DNA from: Isohypsibius dastychi
Taxonomy: Eukaryota > Tardigrada > Eutardigrada > Parachela > Isohypsibiidae
Assembly: GCA_034696485.1 (NCBI GenBank)
Contig: JAQIWT010000947.1
Location: forward strand, 1-13,522
DNA: 13,522 bases
Direction: 5' to 3'
Under the pieces are notes generated by a model, which was given only the letters and a program-made list of their open reading frames with translations, did no database searches and was not told the origin of the DNA. Position numbers and translations under genes: made by a program. Shown here piece after piece: positions 7,601-13,522 of the stretch; position 1 is the stretch's first letter, and each line of letters begins with the position of its first letter.

Positions 7601-8716
7601 TACATGTATCATACGTCACAAAAAGGGGGTGTGAGTTCCGCCAAAAAAAGGGGGGTGAGTCCCTAATATTTCCTAATATTCTGGCCGAAAAGGGGGGGGG
7701 GTGAATCACCCAAAAAACGGGCTTTCTATGCCACTGGGTATAAGGATCGACCAGTCTAATACAACTTGACGTCATGCGACTGCCCACTCAAAACCTCGAA
7801 CCGCAGTACCTTTCGGATTGCACGATACGGTCTTGATTTACTGGATACTTGAGTGGACTATCTTGCAAATAACCCAGGATGTATCTCATTCGAAATCTTA
7901 CCAAAAAAGCAGAGTATGGAAAAAAGAATGCCAAAGACAGGGCAAAATCCATAACGACAAGATTGCTGTCACGTGATTGCTCCTCTCCATAATCTAACCT
8001 GGAAGAATGGCACATATCTCATCTGCTCCAACTGCTACCAACTATATATAATGGCATTTAACGCCGATCTAAAAACTAATGCGATGAATCGTACCGCCGA
8101 GCAGATACCATGTGGGCGATCCAGGACGAGATACCCAGTAAGATTGCCGCAATTTTCTGGAAAGCAAAATTCATATAAATGCAAATACTGACGAGCACAC
8201 TAGGGATGCTGGTCCTATCAGGATTTGGGGTTCCAGGAGGATCAGGAACATCAGACCTCCACCCAACTGTGGACTCATAATTCCACAAATCAAAAATTCG
8301 CGTTGAAAGAAAGTTGCGCAACTACAATCGGGCTGATGTCTGATCACCCCATTCCCACCTCGACCCTCAGGGCATCAAAAATCATCACTGAGCAACATCA
8401 TTGGAATAATATAGACGGAGATACTCACCAATGCAAGATTGAACCGATAGCATCGCTCGTGAGGCACGCAGGATTTCTTCCGTGGTTCATCTTGTCCACT
8501 TCGCCGATCGTTCGATGTCCGTTCACGGATGAGACCTTCTTCCTCATCGTGTTTAATGGGATCACGATGACGCGCTTTTCCCAGTAAAAAATCGCAGCAA
8601 AGAAAACAAAATGAAGATGCGGCGAAGATCCAGAACGCAGCAAAAACACACCAGAAATCTTGTGATCGCGCAGCTGGATCAATATCAACTTGGGTGACCG
8701 GAGAGTTCATTTTCAT
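4544..8716 (-). CDS. Slo/BK-type potassium channel, N-terminal half (exons 1-6; 3' part outside window)
   Basis: Six minus-strand exons (8716-8429, 8156-8095, 7998-7902, 7398-7263, 4925-4765, 4635-4544) join in phase with GT...AG introns into about 278 residues. Residues 4-45 resemble the Slo1 amino terminus and S0 helix (SPVTQVD, then FWCVFAAFWIFAASSFCFL). S1 spans the exon 1/2 join, S2 is in exon 3 (VVMDFALSLAFFFPYSAFL), S3 in exon 4, S4-S5 in exon 5 (GLGFLRIYDVLGVAEIL, then FSTIFITAGILYT), and exon 6 may begin the pore loop. S0 is a Slo1/Slo3 hallmark, and S4 sits at nearly the same distance from the start as in human Slo1. Such channels pass K+ across the plasma membrane under control of voltage and calcium. 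The GYGD filter and RCK gating ring are not in the window. Divergence is high, so a non-canonical paralogue or decaying copy is possible. Confidence 0.62.
4765..4925 (-). CDS. Slo-like exon 5: S4, S4-S5 linker, S5
   Basis: Acceptor TTTTGAATAG at 4926 and donor ACG|GTATGT at 4764. Lined up with Slo1 LGLRFLRALRLIQFSEIL, it reads AGLGFLRIYDVLGVAEIL. The SSI and STxFxTAGIL pieces match the linker and S5 (SNSI, ISTWLTAAGFI). This is the exon that best identifies the family. The intron before it is 2337 bp. Confidence 0.65.
4926..7262 (-). other. Large intron of the Slo-like gene (2337 bp)
   Basis: Bounded by GTAAAC at 7262 and AATAG at 4926, both matching phase 1. It contains the palindromic MITE at 5013-5169 and a CpG-rich stretch near 6335-6455. 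Open frames inside, such as 5804-6052 on the minus strand and 6639-6929 on the plus strand, have no matching splice sites or recognisable domain and I do not call them. Confidence 0.55.
5013..5169. mobile_element. Palindromic MITE with 39-bp perfect inverted repeats and TA borders
   Basis: Bases 5013-5051 and 5131-5169 are perfect reverse complements. The arms start TACTCCGTTCTCGGGATCAA and end in CCCCCTTTTTGCTG. Pairing resumes in the same register inside (GGCTCACCA at 5060-5068 with TGGTGAGCC at 5114-5122), so nearly the whole element is one hairpin. The outermost TA on each side fits a TA target duplication, and a CTCCGT-like tip recalls Stowaway/Tc1-mariner MITEs. No coding capacity. Confidence 0.85.
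7263..7398 (-). CDS. Slo-like exon 4: S3 region
   Basis: Acceptor GTCATTTGCAG at 7399 and donor GCAG|GTAAAC at 7262 are near consensus. It encodes APLWKCDIFRTLKALI, then SPHWILSLTASISATLTF, filling the place of S3. It is the least conserved of the exons. It ends in phase 1, which matches exon 5 and gives the join APA-G-LGFLR. Confidence 0.6.
7617..7720 (+). repeat. G-run low-complexity repeat
   Basis: Three degenerate units of an A-run, a G-run of 5 to about 11, then TGAGT/TGAAT lie in the intron between Slo-like exons 3 and 4. A 10-bp tandem CCTAATATTT/C (about 7662-7681) sits between the second and third. The plus strand could form a G-quadruplex. Confidence 0.6.
7902..7998 (-). CDS. Slo-like exon 3: S1-S2 loop and S2 helix
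   Basis: Acceptor CATTCTTCCAG at 7999 and donor TTG|GTAAGAT at 7901 are both good. It encodes an acidic loop (LDYGEEQSRDSN), then VVMDFALSLAFFFPYSAFL, which lines up with Slo1 QIDMAFNVFFLLYFGLRF, including the aspartate. The Arg that ends S2 in Slo1 is not present. Confidence 0.6.
8095..8156 (-). CDS. Slo-like exon 2: S1 helix
   Basis: The acceptor TTTTGCTTTCCAG at 8157 is strong and matches phase 0. It encodes KIAAILLGISSWIAHM and a basic end. The donor CGGCG|GTACGA at 8094 gives phase 2, matching exon 3. A closer donor, ATG|GTATCT at 8108, would put exon 3 into a frame that stops early. The intron before it is 272 bp and the one after it 96 bp. Confidence 0.5.
8429..8716 (-). CDS. Slo-like exon 1: amino terminus, S0 helix, charged linker
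   Basis: I chose the ATG at 8716-8714 (A at -3); a second in-frame ATG lies at 8710. The frame stays open upstream to about 8884, so an earlier start or a 5' splice site is not excluded. S0 is near residues 20-45. A charged linker follows (KHDEEEGLIRERTSNDRRSG), as expected for the cytosolic S0-S1 loop. The donor TTG|GTGAGTAT at 8428 is near consensus. Ends in phase 0. Confidence 0.6.
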
Positions 8717-9188
8717 TCTCAACCAGTAACCGTCAAACGAGAGATGGCTCGCATTGAAATGTGATTTATGATTACAGTACGATACAGTGAATTCGTGCAG
8801 TTGAAAGATAAAAGACTTTGGAACATTCCCCTTTTGAATACACCTGCGAGAATAGAAGAGATACGAGAAGAATGCGAATACCACATTGATTTGTCACACT
8901 ATTCAAGCACCTTATCGTACCACAACGCTTGCAATGTTTACATGTTCAATAAGTACCTTGCAGCTTAACGATAAGCCTAACGAGGTTCACGCGGCATCAA
9001 TCCAGACTAGAAGGAGGCTTGCACACCACTGCGGTCACGGCTTTTAGCGTTGCCGCGAAGCATCATTATGGTCAAGCACCCCGTTTTTCCGTCAGAAGTT
9101 CCTTGAGTCGTATTGTTTGCGCGGCAAAGTGTTCATGTAACATAAATATTTGGAGCGCTTTCGATTCTCTGCAGATATACAGCCGAAT
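8717..9188. other. Upstream region of the Slo-like gene
   Basis: This is the likely 5' flank or 5' untranslated region of the Slo-like gene, between its first ATG and the candidate 3' end of the next gene. I see no clear TATA box or other defined element. Confidence 0.35.
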
Positions 9189-9436
9189 TCAATAATAGCT
9201 GCGGTATCTTGACGTTATCCTGGTAAGAGTAAAATTGGTTTGACGTAAACAAACCGTATGACTATTCGAACGTTGCTGTATGATTGATTTACTCAACCTT
9301 TGGTTCAAGATAAACAATTATCAATTTTCAAAATAGTTCAATGTTGCAGTCGCAATTTACTCACCACTCATCCTGGCGGCCAATTTCAAAATCTTCATTC
9401 ATCCTGCCTGCCTCTTTCAAGTATTGGTCGAAGTCT
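9189..9436 (-). CDS. Two candidate exons of an unrecognised gene, 3' end
   Basis: An exon at 9436-9365 has acceptor GATTATCAG and a near-consensus donor AGTG|GTGAGTAA. It is 72 bp, starts and ends in phase 2, and encodes DFDQYLKEAGRMNEDFEIGR and then QDE, a composition unlike chance translation. A second exon would start at 9219 after CTCTTACCAG across a 145-bp intron and end at TGA 9189-9191, giving W-ITSRYRSYY and a stop. Upstream exons were not found with confidence, though TATCGCGGTGAAACTGG after CTACAG near 9565 is another open stretch. The motif faintly recalls the segment before receptor tyrosine phosphatase domains, but that is too thin to name. Confidence 0.3.
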
Positions 9437-10143
9437 CTGATAATCACACGAGTACATGTGTGCATGCACGGCAGTTTGTAGATTCTATCCCTTAACTTTC
9501 GATTATTTCAATGGAGTAGGTGGTAGAAGGTAGCACCGGGTAAACTTCTCAGCGGCACCAGTTTCACCGCGATACTGTAGATAACATGCATCTGCATGCT
9601 TGTTTTGCCCTGAGATCCTCCATTGCTGCGTGCCCTCTCAACTGTCTAGTGAGATCGAAGCGTTTAATGAACATTTTTGCCCGTGTATCTACTTCGATTT
9701 AGGCCTTAGCAAACCGGAAAGAGCTAGAAGTTCAGACCTAAATCTTGCTATGATAGGCCGATCGGGACCAAGCCTTTCATATACCGCCAGCCTTCGACGA
9801 GACGCAAAAAAGACGCTTTTCATTACATCTGAGCTGAAAACTGCACCGCAATAACGTATGGTTCCTGGATTATTCCGAGGGCGAAAAGGAATTGAGCAGA
9901 GAGGTCATCATCAGCGAAAAAGCCATTTGCTCAATTCTACTACACCCCGGCTGCCTCTTTCGAACTTTGAACAATTCAAGAGCTAAAATGTCTCGTCAAA
10001 TTCACAAAAATTTCCGCAGACACTCTTACCGGACAAATTCATAAGAATCTCTGTCGGCAGGATGGAAGGTGCGCTCGTCTGCACCATTTACCTGAAGTTT
10101 TCAGATAACGATATCGCCTGTACGCGTTTCAAATCACTCTGTT

Positions 10144-10149
10144 TTTATT
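10144..10149 (-). terminator. Poly(A) signal for the kinase-like gene
   Basis: TTTATT on the plus strand is AATAAA on the minus strand, about 150 bp after the TGA at 10301-10303. Confidence 0.45.
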
Positions 10150-10300
10150 GCAGGCCCGAACTCTTCTAACTGGTTATACTGTTCATGAGTTCAATTTTTT
10201 TTGCATGACAGAGAACAATGAGATTGACGTAATTTACCCTGAATCAAACAAGTGATGTGTGGTGAAAAGCGAACCGAATCCAAGATTGATGCATCGGTCA

Positions 10301-11477
10301 TCATGAATCAGACATGGATCCAGCCGTTGGCCCAGCGTCAGCTTCTTTAACCGGTATTTGTTCGCAAATTCCGACTAAGTTTGATCTGACCGTCTCGGCA
10401 GAGATCGGTTTTGATATGTCGTTGCACAGCTCGACCTGTCTGCGCAGTTGCTCGAGAATTCCGGAACTTTTATCGCGACCGGAACTGGGTTCCCGATTTT
10501 TCATCACAATAAGAAGTGTGTGCTTCAGTAACAAGCCAAAATCAAAAATGTCAGCCCTTCCTGCATCACGCGAAGTCAGGCGCTGATTCAGTGACATGAT
10601 TTGCTCCTCGGTAGTTTGTCGTTGTGGTTCCGTACATCTTTCATTCTTTAGCTGGACCGGGTCGAATAGATCTGTTCGCCTTGCCGTCCTGTTTGGATCA
10701 ATCAAGGAATGATCGAAGCCACCCAGGCAAACGTCAACCAATTTCATATTTTTGAAGAAAATGTTAGACGATGCGACATCTTGGTGAAAAATCTGTTGTT
10801 CATGCAAGAAAGCCAAAGCACCGGCCACTTGGACCATCCATCTTGCCACAATATGAACAGTGGTGTCTCGGTCCACAACCGGGTCCGCCTCTGCAAGCTT
10901 GAGCTCATGTTGGAGCTGATCCCACATGGTCCCACCTGCCACGTCACAATGAGATTCGGTTATAAAATCGAATTAAAGTTCTCACCTGGGTAATACTTCA
11001 TACAATATGCAAACAGAACATCTTTGTATCCATGGACATAATACAAATCTCTGAAATAAATCGCCACGTGATTCTTTTCGTCTGGGAACTTCTCAGCTCG
11101 AAATTTGAGACTTTTACAAAGATCATCACGAATCTTGCCAAAGGAATTCATCTGGGATGCTGATGCTTCAACGTTGTATGGACCAAAGATTTTCATAATC
11201 TGCATTTCCCGGTGATGCTCTGAATGCTCCTCCTTCTCCTTATCCTCCTGCTCTATCCTTTTCACTTTGATCACCATCGTTCTGCAGCTGGGTTTTGCCT
11301 CATTGTAGCAGGTAATTGAGATGGTCTGAAGCCGGTCGAAATGATGAGTTGGACTGGTGGTCTCCTGCTCCTGAACAATGTTGCAGTCTCTTGACCATTT
11401 GAACCTCTCGATTATGAGTTTTGGACAATTCATCGGCATTTCTTGTGATGAAATACTTAAATCACACATGGCGACCT
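10301..11477 (-). CDS. Protein kinase-like domain, probable pseudokinase (two exons)
   Basis: Exon 11477-10986 and exon 10935-10301 join in phase 1 across a 50-bp intron (CAG|GTGAGA ... GGCAG|GTGGG), restoring the hinge FAYCMKYYPG-GTMWDQLQ. With the ATG at 11469 (context GTCGCCATGT) the protein has about 372 residues. The N-lobe has a VIKVKRI lysine and an EHHREMQIM helix with a possible paired Glu, but no glycine-rich GxGxxG loop. The C-lobe has WMVQVAGALAFLHEQ, IFHQDVASSNIF in place of HRDxKxxN, KLVDVCLGGFD where DFG should be, and RADIFDFGLLL matching subdomain IX. The APE motif is not evident. The Asp and Asn of the catalytic loop remain, but the metal-binding DFG Asp is replaced, so weak or no phosphotransfer is expected. 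A charged, Glu-rich insert sits between the lysine and the Glu helix. The closest kinase group is unclear (TKL- or tyrosine-kinase-like wording). Confidence 0.75.
10936..10985 (-). other. 50-bp intron in the kinase domain
   Basis: Begins GTGAGAACTT, ends GACGTGGCAG, phase 1. Splicing it out restores the kinase hinge; reading through gives a stop soon after. It shows that very short introns are used in this genome. Confidence 0.75.
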
Positions 11478-12402
11478 CTGAGAAATTCAACGGAGCTCAC
11501 ACTCAGTTGTGATTCTGGTTACTAAATTCGAATTGTTCCCGGTCAGGTTAACGGTGAAACGAGAGAGTAGAGACAGAAGATAAGCTATACCATTATATGC
11601 TCAGCTGTTAACTGTTTCGCATCGTTGGCGGTCAAAGGCCTGTGTTCAAAGCTGAGTAAAAGTTTGCTAATTCATCTCACATGTTCCACATAATCCACGT
11701 CACGCTGTTTGCCGCATGCGTTATCCATTCAGCTAATCGCTAAAAGCAGAGAAAAAGACTAAATTCCATATCAGCTTTTCAGTTTCATTGAGAGAAGCTG
11801 AGAAGCTGCAATTTGCACATTTGTTTACACATTATATTTCCGCAGTCAGGATCTCCATCCACGAAGTTTAGATTCAAGAATTTCTGGCTCTAAAAACCGA
11901 ACCCAAGGTATTAAACTTAAATCTTTTTGTAACACTTACTGGGGATGTGAGGGGGTGGACCAGCGAGTTCAACCTTACTGGGAGAAAAAACGATCAGATT
12001 TTGAGGACTTTTTTTCGTAACTGATTCCGCTACACCTCAGCTGGTATTTTATAGACCAGAAAAGTTTTCATCCAATTGTATGCGGTAGATTAGTGAAGAT
12101 TGAGAACCCAGCAAACTAGATGGGATTGCAAGGTTGGGCTTGTTTTTCAACTGTGTGGCGTAATCATGCCCTGTACAGATATGTCGACCTGCTATTTTCT
12201 GAGTACGCATGTATGTCTTGCTCGTAATGGGTGCCCGGATAATCAAGGAACAGCAGAGGTTCTGACCCGCCTGGGAACCTCGGAAAACTCCTGGTTGAAA
12301 ATTCGGTAGTTTGAACTTCGATGTATGAGCTTAATACAATTACGGGATTTCTTTTCTATGTCGGTGGTGTCCTTCCATCAGAAAACAAATGATTCATGCC
12401 AG
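11478..12402. other. Presumed intron or 5' flank of the kinase-like gene
   Basis: No convincing exon was found. A strong acceptor (GAATTTCTCAG) abuts 11477, showing that at least one exon lies upstream of the kinase exon. A frame at 12049-12246 on the minus strand has no supporting splice sites. Confidence 0.4.
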
Positions 12403-12404
12403 AC

Positions 12405-12683
12405 CTGGAAGAGCTTGAGGAATTGTGATCCACCTTTTTTCGTACGATACTGGGCTGGTCTTTGCTACTATGCCAATAGAAGTGCTCTGGCACTTTTCAT
12501 AACCATATTTCACAATGCTATAAAATATCGTGCTCACAAAAACTATTGCAGTCCGAAGATACAGAAAGAAAGGCAGTCGCGAGACGTCATATTCGATACA
12601 ATTTGTCAAGGTCGATTCACTTACCAATGGAAATAACGTCATTGCTTGAGTTATTCATTCCATTTTGATTTCCATTGTTTGAA
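12405..12683 (-). CDS. Candidate upstream exons of the kinase-like gene: Asn-rich stretch and membrane segment
   Basis: Exon A 12683-12625 (acceptor CGGTTTTAG; consensus donor ATTG|GTAAGTG) encodes SNNGNQNGMNNSSNDVISI, with an NSS site for N-glycosylation. An 82-bp intron with a pyrimidine-rich end leads to exon B 12542-12405 in phase 1, which reads VFVSTIFYSIVKYGYEKCQS and on to WITIPQALP. The joined DVISI-VFVSTIFYSIVKYG looks like a single membrane helix with a basic inner flank. The donor CCAG|GTCTGG of exon B is in phase 1, the same phase as the TTTCTCAG|AG acceptor at 11478 before the kinase exon. This would make a type I receptor with a cytosolic pseudokinase. The 926-bp intron and missing ectodomain exons leave it uncertain. 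Confidence 0.38.
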
Positions 12684-12841
12684 CTAAAACCGCATACTGT
12701 TTGTTACTTCTGCTTGACTTTCGACTCAACTTCATCCGACCGCGCTCTTAGTTGTGGGCCCACAGTACTTTTTGGGATGCAAACTTTCCATAATTTGCAC
12801 TGCAGTTGAAGCCGGAGGTGCAAACGAGTACAAACGGATAC

Positions 12842-12957
12842 AATGTATAGCGCGGAATGCACGTTCGCTTATACAAGGAGAGCTGCACCGAGAGTGCAGA
12901 TAGCGCAGCGAGCGCGCAGCAAGCAAACCACCAGCAAAGTGCATTTCGCGCTACATA
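12842..12957. repeat. Small inverted-repeat element of about 115 bp
   Basis: ATGTATAGCGCGGAATGCAC near 12843 is the reverse complement of GTGCATTTCGCGCTACAT near 12939-12956, apart from a 2-bp TA insertion and one mismatch. The interior is GC-rich, with repeated GCGCAGC/GAGCGCGC. It may be a MITE or a fold-back repeat; no target duplication is obvious. Confidence 0.55.
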
Positions 12958-13470
12958 CTGCTATACTATAACATGACCATAACGCTGTTACCATATCAAA
13001 TGACTTTCAGCGTGATATTTGACTGATATACTGTATAGTGATAAACACTCAGTATAAGAGGAGCGACACACAGAACAAAAAAAAGAGAATAAATCATCAA
13101 GGTGACCCAAGCTTATTCAGCTGAGCTCTTCACTTTGTTGACACGACCTTGCTTGCGTCAACCGGTCTTCAAATCAGAGCTCTTGTCAAACTTTGGTCAC
13201 ATGAAAGCAATTAGATTACTTCCGGTTCGATATCCAACAATTTTAACGCAGGAAGAAGCCGATAACTTTTCTTTTCCAGAACAGTCAAACGTTCCTGCTG
13301 TAAAAAATCTGACTGGGATAGAGAGTCAGGCGGGCGATTCCCAATTCCTGATGGAAACACAGCTGATCTCTCGTAGACGAAGCGACGGAAGATAATCATG
13401 ACAGTTTGGAGTCCTTAAAGTAGAACCGGGACGAGGCATAGGGTTTGTAGCGTAAGATCTGCTGTAACGA
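12958..13470. other. No gene recognised
   Basis: One plus-strand frame (13102-13395, first codon GTG) is open for 97 residues but has no recognisable domain, and its first ATG is well inside at 13201. It could be an exon of the next gene or chance; I do not call it. Confidence 0.35.
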
Positions 13471-13477
13471 TTTTTGT

Positions 13478-13522
13478 CCCCCCCCCCCTGGGGGGGGGGG
13501 GGGGGGGGCCCCCAAAAACCCC
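13478..13522. repeat. Homopolymer palindrome C11-T-G19-C5-A5-C4
   Basis: A run of 11 C, one T, 19 G, then 5 C, 5 A and 4 C closes the window. It is low-complexity and self-complementary. It may be genuine, or an artefact next to a contig edge or gap. Confidence 0.8.

Noticed and set aside
8183-8266. An alternative exon after CCACAG reading LGGGLMFLILLEPQILIGPA, which is hydrophobic
   Set aside because: It would need a 32-bp intron before exon 2. Going directly from 8429 to the strong TTTCCAG acceptor at 8157 gives an S1 helix of the right length for Slo1.
8225-8587. 120-codon plus-strand frame
   Set aside because: It is antisense to channel exon 1 and the first intron, with no recognisable domain.
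10314-10993. Plus-strand frames of 90-94 codons
   Set aside because: They are antisense shadows of the kinase-like exons.
12732-12944. 70-codon minus-strand frame
   Set aside because: It runs into the small inverted-repeat element and has no domain or splice support.
13215-13240. A GGTTCGATATCC motif as a tRNA T-arm
   Set aside because: No matching acceptor stem, D-arm or anticodon arm could be drawn around it.

Overview
The window looks like animal (metazoan) nuclear DNA. Coding sequence is broken into short exons with GT...AG borders, introns run from 50 bp to about 2.3 kb, one split gene resembles a Slo/BK-type potassium channel, another a receptor-like pseudokinase, and the rest is packed with eukaryotic transposons. 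No bacterial operon, Shine-Dalgarno pattern, rRNA or convincing tRNA was seen. The lineage cannot be named from this piece alone.

Left part (1-4300) is a transposon cluster. Bases 1-1766 are the 3' end of a tyrosine-recombinase retrotransposon of the Ngaro/PAT type: the end of the RT/RNase H frame, a complete tyrosine recombinase frame, then the split direct repeat B1-A2-B2 (two identical 107-bp copies around a 240-bp segment carrying AATAAA). Just after it comes a nested set. A 23-bp inverted repeat with TA at its edge (1819-1841 and 3995-4017) encloses a 0.5-kb element built on a 17-bp repeat (1965-2460) and a 1.1-kb element with 116-bp inverted repeats and a five-unit array of 21 bp period (2825-3932). 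A degenerate ACGAA-rich stretch follows.

Middle part (4544-8716, minus strand): six exons that join in phase into about 278 residues resembling the N-terminal half of a Slo1-type channel, from the extra S0 helix through S1-S5 to the start of the pore loop. The pore filter and cytosolic gating ring are not in the window; they must lie left of the transposon cluster or be lost. The S4 helix keeps only one of the three usual arginines and has an aspartate at one of those positions. Its 2.3-kb intron holds a 39-bp-TIR palindromic MITE with TA borders.

Right part (9189-12683, minus strand): two weak exons of an unrecognised gene, then a two-exon protein kinase-like domain (10301-11477) with a 50-bp intron, HQD in place of HRD and no DFG. 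Two candidate exons further upstream (12405-12683) encode an Asn-rich stretch and a membrane segment that splice to it in phase, suggesting a single-pass receptor-like pseudokinase. The window ends in a small inverted-repeat element and a C11-T-G19-C5 homopolymer tract that may be a sequencing or assembly edge.

All gene models were read by eye from splice signals and reading phase, without alignment tools or transcripts.
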